A stretch of DNA of 64,000 nucleotides, taken from the NCBI GenBank assembly GCA_947310385.1, contig OX371223.1, positions 161,998,872 through 162,062,871 of the forward strand, in the 5' to 3' direction. Origin of the DNA: Nephrotoma appendiculata (lineage: Eukaryota > Arthropoda > Insecta > Diptera > Tipulidae). The position numbers and the translations under genes are program-made. Below the pieces are notes generated by a model. It was not told where the DNA came from, ran no database searches, and saw only the letters and a list, made by a program, of their open reading frames with translations. This document shows positions 21,995 to 32,023 of this stretch, one piece after another (within the stretch, counting starts at the first letter, position 1; each line of letters opens with the position of its first letter).

Positions 21995-22277
21995 TTTTTT
22001 GTGTTTATCCCTGCAATCTGTTCTGGGCCTGTTCAGCTCTCCCTTCTCTTTCGCTGTTTGCTTATTTCCGTCCTTACTTTTACGCCAGTTAGCCAATTCG
22101 AGGACGTACGGCTATAGGACCGAGTTTAGGACCATCTGCACATTGCAAGCTCCAGTCTATACTGACATGCGGAAGATGGGTCGGCCCATGGATTTTGCAG
22201 CCTGCTCCTATCGGGATTCGAACCCGGTACCTCCCGATGCAAATGCCAAAGCTATAACCGCTGTGCCATTTGGTCGG
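21995..22277 (-). mobile_element. tRNA-derived SINE with 13-bp target duplication
   Basis: Read on the minus strand the element starts at 22277 with a tRNA-like head (A box TGGCACAGCGGT at 22268-22257, B box GGTTCGAATCC at 22224-22214). It continues through a tRNA-unrelated body and ends in an A-rich tail at about 22000. The 13-bp TAATTCTATRGTT lies on both sides (21982-21994 and 22278-22290, one mismatch). Length is 283 bp. The head is not a functional tRNA, because the acceptor stem does not pair with a matching 3' side. It would be transcribed by RNA polymerase III and mobilised by a LINE. Confidence 0.85.
22214..22268 (-). promoter_or_regulatory. Pol III internal promoter (A and B boxes) of the SINE
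   Basis: The minus strand has TGGCACAGCGGT (A box, 22268-22257) and GGTTCGAATCC (B box, 22224-22214), spaced 32 bp apart as in tRNA genes. Both match the consensus closely, so this promoter may still be usable. Confidence 0.8.
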
Positions 22278-22290
22278 TAATTCTATAGTT

Positions 22291-22671
22291 CAAAACACAT
22301 CCAAAAAATAAATTTTTGACATGATTCCTTTGCCTTACCCAACACACACAATTATGTGAACCGGTAGGAAATGGGATATGTATATGTTTATTTATTTCTC
22401 TCTGGCATATTGATGAATATTTTTATATATCGGATCCTTCTTATTTACCTGCAAAAATTTGTAGAAGAAAACAGTTTTCTACATGTAAATGCCCCATAAA
22501 TGTCTATCATAGGAGCGTCTATCATTCAAAAAGCGGTTTGAAAACGATGTGCTACATCATTTACGAATCGTTTTTGAACCGTAATGTTTACAGGGTTGTT
22601 TCCAAATTAATATTCATCATTTTCATTTCTTCAATAATTTATAGTGCTTGCCGGTTTTAAAAGACCAAAAC
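22291..22671. other. Upstream region of the second zinc-finger gene
   Basis: About 380 bp with no repeats recognised, holding the 5' leader and probable promoter of the zinc-finger gene. An imperfect direct repeat (GTCTATCATAGGAGCGTCTATCATTC) lies at 22501-22526. Confidence 0.35.
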
Positions 22672-24206
22672 ATGGCCATATACACCTTAAAACATCGAAT
22701 ATTTATTGTAAAACGATATTATCAGTCAGGTAACTCAACAGAAAATGTGAAAAAGAATTTTCCAGATATGTTTCCTGAATTGGAATCCCCGCCAAGTGAT
22801 AGCATAATTGAATTCGTGAATTTATTCGAGGAGTACGGCAATGTTATGCTAAATAGTTGTGATTCGAAAAATGAGTTGGTAAAATCTTTTTTACTAGTTT
22901 AACTTATTTTGTATTCTTTCTTATTATATTCTAAATATAAACTCATTGAACGATTATAATCAAAGACTTATATAGTATAATAATGTCTTTGATTATAATT
23001 AATACACAAATATTGAATATATGTTGACCATTTTTTGACAAGTACCCGAGAGACATTTGGTTTTCGATAGCAATTAATGTGATTCATGCATACACATGAA
23101 ATTGTATGTACATATGTACATTGTTTGTATATTTCAAACGGTCAAAAGCGATTTTGAATCAGTTTTTAAGTTCAATAAGATTTTCTCTCATTTTGGTTTT
23201 CCAGACACAACTAGAGAATGATGTACCGAATAGTAACGTTAATATTTTCATAAAAGAAATAAAAATTATGGAACTAGAAACGCCAACAGTCGAATTTTCG
23301 CCATTGAGTAGAGATGACGACTATAATAGTAGTGAGATGCAAGATGATGAGGACGAATCGCCTGGAGAATATGAAGATAATTCAGATAAAATTTCTAACA
23401 TGGAATCTAAAATGGTCCACGTTAATATTGAGGCAAAAAGTCAAAAAACGCCAAATTCTAAAGTAAAATTGACACTGAAATGTGAAATATGTGCTAAAAC
23501 ATTTAACCGGCGCGCCCGTTATGATCGTCATATGAATGCTCATAACAATACTTGCTCAGTATGTCGTAAACGTGTACGTGATTTAAAAGTACATATGCGA
23601 CGACACACCGGTGAAAAGACATACCAATGTTCACAGTGTGGTATTCAATTTCATCGTTACGACCGTTTAAGATGTCACATGGTTTCCCATTCTGATGAAC
23701 GACCATTTCCTTGTGAAACTTGTAACAAAGCATTCAAGACTCGAAAGCATTTGCACGAACACGCAAAGACACATTTATCTGCAGATGATCGACCAATCAA
23801 GTGTGAAGTGTGTGGGAAAGGATTTTTATATAATGTCGATTTGAAAAAACATAGTAGAATTCATACAGGCGAGAAACCATCGTTATGTATAGTATGCGGA
23901 AAAAGTTTTGCTTCAAATGAAATATTGAAGGTTCATAAGAGGATTCATACGGGTGAGAAACCATATCAGTGTCCGTATTGTGATGAAAAGTTCAGTCGGT
24001 TTGGATCACTACATACGCACAAACGAATTCATACTGGTGAAAAACCTTACAAATGTAACTTTTGTGAAAAGAGCTTTTACGATTCGGGATCTCGTCGATC
24101 GCATGAACATGTACACCTTGGCGATTTTCCGTATAAATGTTTACATTGTGATAAAACTTATAACCATTTGAGTAGTCTGAAATCTCATATGAATTATACA
24201 CATTGA
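22672..24206 (+). CDS. C2H2 zinc-finger protein with N-terminal transposase-like HTH (copy 2)
   Basis: Paralogue of 15628-17102, in the same orientation. Exons are 22672-22878 and 23205-24206, joined phase 0 (GAGTTG|GTAAAA, TTTTCCAG|ACA), giving 402 residues. ATG 22672 starts MAIYTLKHRIFIVKRYYQSG, the same DUF4817-like helix-turn-helix as in copy 1. A DDDYN/EDESPGEYED acidic linker follows, and then nine C2H2 fingers from about residue 161 to the end. Finger 2 (TCSVCRKRVRDLKVHMRRH) lacks several residues between the Cys and His pairs, as in copy 1. The last finger (CLHCDKTYNHLSSLKSHMNYTH) has a longer His spacing and has no counterpart in copy 1. Likely a nuclear DNA-binding factor. Targets are unknown. 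Confidence 0.88.
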
Positions 24207-24591
24207 TAAACGAGTGCTGTTAAACACAGGTTTAGTGTTGCCACCATTAAAACTACGTACATAACGTACTATGTACATAATGCCACTATAATTTTCAGTC
24301 CAACCGGTTGAAATTCTGGGAAATAAAATTCTTGCCAGCGATTAATTTTTTTATTCTTGCAGAGAATTGACAAGTAAAAGTATAGCTTGTAAGTTAAATA
24401 AATTGTATAAATTAAAATATTTATATATGTATATAAATTACAATTATTATATTCAATAATAAATATAAGGATTATTATAAATAGATATAGAAATTGCGAT
24501 TTAGATTATAAATAGATTTTATTTCAAATTTTTATTAGAAATAATTCAAGCAAATTTTTGTACAATTTTTCTTCTGTAAATTTGAGGAACA
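24207..24591. other. Zinc-finger gene 3' end and Rtf1 leader
   Basis: 385 bp of AT-rich DNA. AATAAA-like signals occur at 24459-24465. The stretch just before 24592 must be the Rtf1 5' leader. No repeats are recognised. Confidence 0.4.
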
Positions 24592-27201
24592 ATGGTGAAG
24601 CGAAAGAATCAAAATTTAATTGATTCCGACTCAAGCAGCGATGATGATTCGGCATCTGATTTAGATTCGGTACGTAAATTATAAATCATAAGAAATAATT
24701 ATGCTAAAACTTATTAATTTGTTTTATAAAATTTTTAAATACATAAGTTTTTCTATTCAATAATAATATTTGGCATACTGTATACTTATTGATATTTTGA
24801 CATTTTCGGGTTGTATGATGTTTCAATTAACATATTTCAGGAATTTCTTTCACTCGCTAAAAAGAAAAAAAAATCTGTTGAGAAAAGTCAATCTAAATCA
24901 TCTGACAAGTCTTCTGGGTCCGATTCAGACTGGGGCAGTAATAAAAATGGGGGAAAAGCGCGACAGAAAAAGAGGACCAAGAAGGTAACCTTGAAAATAC
25001 CTTTAAATCTGAGTCAAAAGTAATAAATTGTCATGTTATTAGATATCTAAGAGTTCTTCTGAATCCGAAGGACAAAATGATTCTGATTCAGAAGATGAAC
25101 CAGTCGCAGAGGCAATTGTAAAAGATAAGTCACCTTCACCTCAGCCACAAACTCAAGCTGAAATTAAAACAGTGGCAAATGATGAAGAGGATTCGGAGCT
25201 TGAGGAAGGGCAAGTGTCATCTGATAGTGATTCCGATAGTTCGGATTCGGAGTTCAATGACGGTTTTGATGAAAACTTAATGGGCGATGAGGAAGATCGT
25301 GCACGCTTGGAGGGCTTATCAGAAAAAGAACGAGAGCAAGAAATTTTTAAACGTATAGAACGTCGTGATGTCATGAAAACCAGATGGGAAATCGAGCGAA
25401 AATTGAAAATTGCCAAACGCAATGAACGAGCTAAGGATAAGACTACTGTGAAAAAGAAAAAGGATAAAACAAAAGAAAAGAAGGCTAAAGAGAAAACTGA
25501 AAAATTTGTCGCACCTAAGCCACCACCAAAAGAAATACCACCCGCACCTTCTCCCGTACCATCTCCATCGCCATCCCCCGAAAAACTTGAAGAAGGTTTG
25601 TGGTTTATTTGATTGTAAATGTGTTCCTATTATATATTAACCAAAACCTTTAGATTCACCAGCCGAACCAGCTTCCGTTGAGTATTTTGATCCTAAAGAA
25701 CGCTCGAAAGAAAGAAAGAAAAATGTCGAGGCAAATAAAACTGACGATAAACGAAGTAATGCTATGGCATTATTAAAAGCGAGACGTGAAGGTAAACAAA
25801 AACGTGAAGAAGAAGAGGCCAAACGGCAGGCTGAAAAAGAGCGAGAGGAAGAAAAACTTGATGATTTGGATGTTGTTGGTGGTAAATCTTCTGTTAAATT
25901 GAAAGCGAGCGAAATTTATTCCGATGATTCTGGTAGTAGTAGCGAAGATGAAAAACGATCAGAAAAGAGCTCGTCGGCAAGCAGTCGATCATCCAGTGAT
26001 TCCGAAGATGAAAAACAGTAGAATTATTTCAGAAAAGCACAATAATAAATTTAACTCACAATTGGTTTTTTTTGCAGATCCAACGCAAAACCCGTTTTCA
26101 TCACAACAAAAGACGAGTTAAACAAAATTCGTTTGTCCCGATTCAAAATGGAACGGTTTGTGCATATGCCTGTCTTTGAACGGGTCGTAACAAATTGTTT
26201 TGTTCGCATCAGTATCGGTAATAATCACAATAATAAAGCAGTTTATCGCGTCGCTGAAATTGTTGGTGTAGTTGAGACGCAAAAAATTTATCAGTTGGGC
26301 AAAAGTCGGACAAATAAAGGTCTGCGTTTAAAGCATGGCGGCCAAGAAAAAGTTTTTCGCATGGAATTTATATCGAACCAAGATTTTACAGAAGGCGAGT
26401 TTGAGAAGTGGAAAGAAATTTGCAGTACTTCAAACGTAGCATTACCCACTTTGGATACGATTGATCAAAAAATTAAGGATATTAAAGAAGGCATGACGTA
26501 TGAATTCAAGGAAGAAGACATTGAAAAAATGGTCGAAGAGAAAAACCGTTTCCGTGGTCGCCCGACAAATTATGCAATGCGTAAAACTTGTCTAATGAAA
26601 GAACGCGATGCAGCTCAATTACGCGGTGAGGATGATTTGGCACGTGATTTGAACATTCAAATTCAAGAATTAGAGGAACGTGCCAACGAACTAGATAAAC
26701 GGCGGTCAAGTAGTATTAGTTCAATTTCGTATATAAATGATCGTAATCGAAAACGAAATGTCGAAGAAGCTGAAAAAGCGATCATGGAAGAAATTCGGGC
26801 AAATAAAGGGTTAAAAATTGATGATCCATTTACGCGTCGCTCAACTAAACCGCGAATGACATTTAAAGCGAACGATAAGTCAGATGATACGCAACCAATG
26901 CTTCTACCTCCACCGCCTCCCGGTAAAAAGACGAAACTTGAAGATCAAAAACCTTCGATGGCCACCTCTGCCTCTGAGAACAACATGTATACACTACACG
27001 ATTTTGAAATTGATTTAGATGTATCAATGCCAGGTAAATATCGTAAAAATTATTTAATCATTTTTGAATTGCTTATTTTATTTTTATAATATAGCTAACG
27101 TAGTGAGTGTAACTCCGAAACCGATTGAAAAAGTTAAGGAATCTGGACCAAAACGATCATTAAATCTGGAGGATTATAAAAAGAAACGTGGGTTAATTTA
27201 G
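24592..27201 (+). CDS. Rtf1: Rtf1, RNA polymerase II-associated Paf1 complex subunit
   Basis: Subunit of the nuclear Paf1 complex. It promotes transcription elongation, H2B ubiquitination and H3K4 methylation. Six exons join in phase: 24592-24669, 24841-24984, 25043-25595, 25654-26017, 26078-27033 and 27095-27201, giving 733 residues. The N-terminal half is acidic/serine rich and lysine rich (DSDSSSDDDSASD, EEDSELEEGQVSSDSDSDSS). The histone modification domain region (SEIYSDDSGSSSEDE and the preceding helix NAMALLKARREGKQKREEEE) is present. The Plus3 domain starts near residue 385 (LNKIRLSRFKMERFVHMP) and continues through VYRVAEIVGVVETQKIYQLG and EFISNQDFTEGEFEKW. The C-terminus RSLNLEDYKKKRGLI matches the family end. 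Four introns are under 180 bp. It is complete and apparently functional. Confidence 0.93.
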
Positions 27202-28329
27202 TTAACAACTGCAACATTTTTATTATTTAGGGTTTTAAAACGTTTACAGTACAGTTTTCCTGGACAAATTCAACTCAATACACAATTATTATAAAAAAAA
27301 GTGGTTGTTGTAGCTCCATTCATAAAAAATATTTATAATGGAAAAAGACTGTATATAATAGCATTACAATTTTAAGTTATGGAAAATACAATTACAACTC
27401 TTTATTTTATAAGATTTTTATTTAAATTATGTATATTACAAAAAATGTATAACTTAACTAAAATAACGTTTTCAGATAGATTATCATTACAAGTTTTATA
27501 ATTTCTGTTTCTCTGTATTAATAAAAAACAATAAATAATACAATAATAAATGATACAATTATTCGACTACCTAGTTTTCAATAACATCGTCGAATGAAGC
27601 TGCTACCGAAATGATTCGTTTCGAAGAAAACCTATTTCAATTTTAGATGTATGTATGTACCTTAGATTATAAGTATAATCTATCTTATTAGTATAATCTA
27701 AGGTATGTACACATACCACATATAAGAGTTGCAGGGTGTTGATTAAATTTGATTCAGAAAACAAAGATTAAGACAATTCATTGCAGTAGTACATAATAGG
27801 CAACAGATGTGAATTCCTTCATGAGTGTGTTATCTGGTTTATGGAGACATTTTGAAGAAAACAATTTTATAAAACGTATTATAAATTCCATAACCTTCAG
27901 ACGTGGCGTTCTTAAAATCCCAATGACGTCTACCTAGTGGTATAAGATTCTGTGGTATAAGCATAGAATACCATACTTCCTTTACAATATATGGTACAAA
28001 TTTACCATTAAAGAAATTACAAATTTAGCACGAAAGAAGAAAACGGGAATTCCTCTAGGAAACACTATAGAAAGCGAAAGAATTGTGCTTGCTAATGGCA
28101 GTAATGGTATAAGCACAGAATAGTAAAATATATATTCTGTGGTATAAGTATAACGAAAAAATCAACATCCATCCACCAAAAGAAGCGGGAAGTTAGATTT
28201 TAAAAAGCTGAAAAATAGCAAAGCAGTAGACATATACTGGGTTTACACCAGAGCTACTTTAATAGTATAATACTTTTTAAGTATAATACCCGGCCAGTTT
28301 ACACCACAAGCGGTGTAAACCCGGGCTCA
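27202..28329. other. Intergenic DNA with short hairpins
   Basis: Rtf1 3' end with AT-rich DNA and AATAAA-type motifs (27520-27545). A hairpin built on TTAGATTATAAGTATAATCTA...TAGTATAATCTAA lies at 27662-27702. ATTCTGTGGTATAAG-like motifs repeat at 27948, 28108 and 28135. A GGGTTTACACC...GGTGTAAACCC inverted pair lies at 28239-28325. This last pair may be the left end of the Tc1 element. Confidence 0.4.
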
Positions 28330-29222
28330 AGACAAAGACCACCGATCGCATAGCTCGTGTATTAAACCGTTTATCACTAAGGAACAGATTTAATGCGGCT
28401 GCTGAGCTAAGAAGAGATTTGTTAGCAACCACTAACAGCTCAATTTCTGTTCGTACTGTCCAGAGGAGGTTAAATGATCTGGGTCTGAACACTCGTCGAC
28501 CGGCGAAAAAACCGCTCCTTACCTCAAAAATGAGAGCTCAAAGGTTTAAATTTACCAAAGAGCGAGAAAATTGGACATCCGATGACTGGCGGAGAGTGGT
28601 ATTTTTGGACGAGTCCAAGTTTAATTTATTTGGGCCCGACGGAAGGATGACAGTTCGACGATGAAAAGAAGAGAGATATTCAACGGAATGTGTTTTGCCT
28701 ACAGTAAAACATTCCCCATACATTATGGTCTGGGGTTCCATGCATAGCAGCATTTGGAAAGGAACATATTCTTCTTCTAGAAGGTTGTGCAACCTGGAGA
28801 AAAATATAAACAAATAGTTAAAACCTGCGTCTTGCCGACTATTGAGGATCTGACGCGACTTATTGAAAATCCAATATTTCAGGATGATTCGGCTCCATGC
28901 CACAGATCACGCCTTTAAGATATAGCAGTTATTGGTAATATAAGAACGTTTATTTTTAATATCATTTTCATTTAGGTAACAGAATTTAAACAAACTATGG
29001 GGATCGAGTCACTACCATGGCCAGGCAATAGTCCTGACCTGAACATCATTGAAAATGTATGTGCATTTTTGGGTAAAAACATTAGGCTATACAATCCAAA
29101 AACTGTAAAAAAATTGAAAAAGTTAATTTAGAAAGCATCCGAATATTTAAAAAAATTATACGATTCCATGGAGACTTGGATCAGGGATGTTGTCAAAGCC
29201 AAGGGCGGGCCCACTCGCTATT
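28330..29222 (+). pseudogene. Tc1-like transposase relic
   Basis: Degraded Tc1/mariner superfamily transposase. The first frame (28330-28664) has the paired helix-turn-helix (TDRIARVLNRLS, ISVRTVQRRLNDLG) and the first catalytic Asp region (VVFLDESKFNLFGPDG). Frame breaks follow 28664. The second Asp region is at about 28880 (DDSAPCHRSRL) and the third at about 29028 (LPWPGNSPDLNIIENV), where the last catalytic residue is Glu. It ends with KAKGGPTRY and a stop near 29222. If the 60 bp at 28916-28975 are left out, the second and third catalytic residues are 34 apart, the DD34E spacing of Tc1. It is inactive. Confidence 0.8.
28916..28975 (+). other. 60-bp intron-like insert in the Tc1 relic
   Basis: Starts TAAGATATAG and ends ATCATTTTCATTTAG, i.e. 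with a pyrimidine-rich tract and AG as at a 3' splice site. The 5' side looks like a splice donor missing its first G. It adds 20 codons including a stop, and without it the DD34E spacing is normal. It could be a decayed intron or a small insertion. Confidence 0.4.
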
Positions 29223-30370
29223 AATTACATTGGGGTGCCTTTCATTGAATTTTTTTTATGCATTTTTTTAATCTAGACATGATTTAGTACTTAACTTTAA
29301 TAAAATTTAACATTTTTATAAATAAATTGTTTTGTAGCTTTTTATTTTTGTTAAAAACAGCAAAAAATATGCAGCATTCATATGGCAAACCTAGAAAATA
29401 TTCGGTACCCTTAGTTTAGTAGGTTTAAAACATCCGACCACAAATTTATTATTAAAAATATATAAATATTACAAATATTTTGTTTTTAACCAGTATTTCA
29501 AAGTTGTGCCATGCAGCAAATAATATCTTTTCCAATATTATGTTCCTTTAAATTTCAAATCGTAAATTTTTATGGCGCTGGGTGTATGTTCTAATGGCTC
29601 GATTATTCTGAAAACCACAATTCACGTATATTTCAAGTCGAAAAATGTAATTGTGAGAAAAAATTCAAAAAGTCATGTCAATGAGGCTCTGGAGCTGGCA
29701 TGATTATCATACAATGGGCAGAAACAGTATATTTTTTTATATTGTTTCACATTTTTTATTTTATTTATTTCTATTTCTAATGATAAATTTAACAAATAAT
29801 AATATAAATAAAACATATTACAGTTCATTTGAAATTGAAAAAATAAGAAATATTAACACAATAAGTTAGCATTTGAAAAATTTCGTAAAAAATTTGGAAC
29901 GGAGCTTATGTAAAAGATTCTCTGCAAGTATTAAGCGAACCAAATCTAGTAAATTATAAGAATGGGACTTTTGGATGTGCCTGTCTATACAAAAACCGTC
30001 TGTTAGTAACGGTTCGATTTAACGTAAACTAGCCCGTTGTATGATATACCATATCCCATCGCCATACCATATACCATTTTTCACTATAATTCCTTTAATT
30101 GCGAGTTATAATTTTTATATTCTTTAAAATTAAATTAATTAGTATATCTTTTTTGTAAAAAAATTACATAACACACAATAAAAATTAATGACACAACTAA
30201 TTTTTTATAAAGTCTCAACTTTCCAACCACGATCCATTTTGTCCTTAATGCACATCGATCAAAATACAACTAAACGTTTTTTATCCGTTACTTTTTAAAT
30301 TATTTTACAAGTATGTATACACCATCCTCAACCACTTAAGATAAAAAACAAAAAAATTGTATGTATGTTA
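29223..30370. other. AT-rich intergenic DNA
   Basis: No coding, TIRs or family repeats were recognised apart from simple AT runs. Only short chance frames occur. Confidence 0.4.
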
Positions 30371-31132
30371 CTGTTTATATTGGAGGTTGAACCTAGGTTC
30401 AACCTGGGGTGGGATGTTGTAACATCACTTGTTTCGATGCTATCGACATTTACATCTCTTTCATCACAAATTAAATTTATCGTTTTTCCATTTTTCAATT
30501 ACGTTACTTCTATTGCGATCTCTACCTATTCGAATAAAACAGTATGTCGTTCTACTCTTATTATATCACCTACCTATTTTAAGAGTGATACTTTATCGAA
30601 AAACAAAAAAAGAGATAAATAAACAATTTATTCTAGTAGTGTGCGATCGCAATATAGAAAGCAAAATTGAAAAGTGAAAAGACAAGCAATTTTATTTTAG
30701 CAAAAAGAGATATAATATTCGATAAATATCGAAAAAAGTGATGTTGCAACATCCCACCCCTGGGTTGAACCTTCAACATAAACACCAAAAGTCAACTTGG
30801 AGTTAACTCGACTCAATCCAAAAAATTTCTTAGGTCGAGTTAACGCTGGTTAATATAAACGCCCAAAGTCGAGTCGAAAAACAATAACAAAAAATAATCG
30901 GTAAAGTAAAAAAATAAAAATGGCGATTTTTGATATTTTTCTTGTACGAGCGCGCCTGTGTCTAAATTCGGCAGTATATTCAAAAAAATTTGAATGATTT
31001 TGACATTTATAACCTGGTTTTGACTCAACATCAAGATAACTCTCCAATATAAACACTAGAAGTTAACTTCAAGGTTAACCTAAAGATAACTACAAGTTGA
31101 CTCGACCTGGGTTCAACCTCCAATATAAACAG
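30371..31132. mobile_element. TIR element with subterminal ATATAAAC repeats (outer)
   Basis: Ends CTGTTTATATTGGAGGTTGA and TCAACCTCCAATATAAACAG are perfect inverted repeats, with TA outside both. Inside the ends, further copies of a (C)AATATAAAC/CAACATAAAC motif followed by AGTTAACT- or GTCGAGT-like sequence occur near 30775, 30855 and 31050. There is no transposase. The MITE at 30407-30759 is nested near its left end. The DNA at 41343-41405 looks like a diverged piece of the same family. Confidence 0.65.
30407..30759. mobile_element. MITE with GGSTGGGATGTT ends and CTG duplication, copy 1
   Basis: TIRs GGGTGGGATGTTGTAACATC / GATGTTGCAACATCCCACCC, followed inside by TTTCGAT / ATCGA-type arms. 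CTG lies on both sides (30404-30406 and 30760-30762). It is 353 bp and nested inside the element 30371-31132. Copy 2 is at 53216-53559. Confidence 0.75.
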
Positions 31133-31390
31133 TATAAGAGAGAAGATGTTAAGAAAGTAGTGATTTGCGTATGATATATCATACATCGGGCATTAATAGG
31201 TTAAATTTTTTTGGACTCGATCCAAAGATTTTCTAGAAGTCCAGAATTGGTTAGATTCCGTAAACACTATAAGTTAATATAATATAAACCGCATAAGTGT
31301 ATTTACTATTTAGTGTAATTTCCTAGTGTATTATAAAATATGCATTTGGTACTCACACAATAGAAATTATTCGGTGGTATTATTGTGGTT

Positions 31391-31470
31391 TTACTGGTAC
31401 AAGCTAAATCCATTCTGGGATAGAATTAATATTTACGGTCTTACTTTGGTACAAGCTAAATCCATTCTGG
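31391..31470 (+). repeat. Tandem duplication of ACAAGCTAAATCCATTCTGG
   Basis: A unit of about 50 bp including ACAAGCTAAATCCATTCTGG and TAGAATTAATAT occurs twice in a row (from 31399 and from 31451). The second unit is split by the MITE at 31470-31667, with its remainder (AATAGAATTAATATGG) after 31670. The first unit therefore serves as a natural empty site. Confidence 0.7.
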
Positions 31471-31667
31471 GAGTCAATTCGCGTTCCGTGAAATAATGAA
31501 AATGAAAAGTGTTTTTCATTGGCCATCTAGTAGCTTGAATTATTCGCACGTAAATTTTAAATTTTACTGTGTGAAATCAAAATTTCTTATGGGGAATGTA
31601 AACCTACTCGATTGCTAATGAAAACAACTTTTCATTTTGATTATTTCACGGAACGCGAATTGACTCC
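31470..31667. mobile_element. 198-bp MITE, GGAGTCAATTCGCGTTCC ends, CTG duplication
   Basis: TIRs of about 40 bp start GGAGTCAATTCGCGTTCCG and are mirrored by CGGAACGCGAATTGACTCC. CTG occurs at 31467-31469 and 31668-31670. The undisturbed tandem unit just upstream shows the target before insertion. There is no coding. Confidence 0.8.
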
Positions 31668-31728
31668 CTGGAATAGAATTAATATGGTGCCCAAAGTCAC
31701 AACCAAAAATTGTATTTACATTCTTAAG

Positions 31729-32023
31729 AGCGCTACAGACGATCCGACCGACTTGTAGTTTACATGTTAAGAGCGCTACAGACGATCCGTCCGACCGACT
31801 TGTAGTTTACATGTTAATGTTAATCTATTGACTCGTTTTATATTATAAAAAGGAAATTCATAAATTTTACAATAATCAACCAACAGAGAAAAATAAAAAA
31901 TAAAAATTATTCGGTGTAAAAAACATAAAATCGTTTTTGTAATATAAAACGAGACAATAGATTAACATTAACATGTAACCTACAAAAGTCGGTTGGACCA
32001 ACCGTCGAATCGTCTGTAGCGCT
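31729..32023. mobile_element. MITE with duplicated left end, AGCGCTACAGACGATCC
   Basis: Right end GGATCGTCTGTAGCGCT-like (32005-32023) pairs with a left end starting AGCGCTACAGACGATCCG. The pairing extends about 90 bp inward through TTTACATGTTAATGTTAATC and CGTTTTATATTA. The terminal ~42 bp of the left end occurs twice in tandem (31729-31771 and 31772-31814). Confidence 0.7.

Noticed and set aside
22205..22277. tRNA gene on the minus strand
   Set aside because: A and B boxes are good, but the acceptor stem and anticodon arm do not fold as a tRNA, and the head continues into a longer body with an A-tail and target duplication. It is a SINE.
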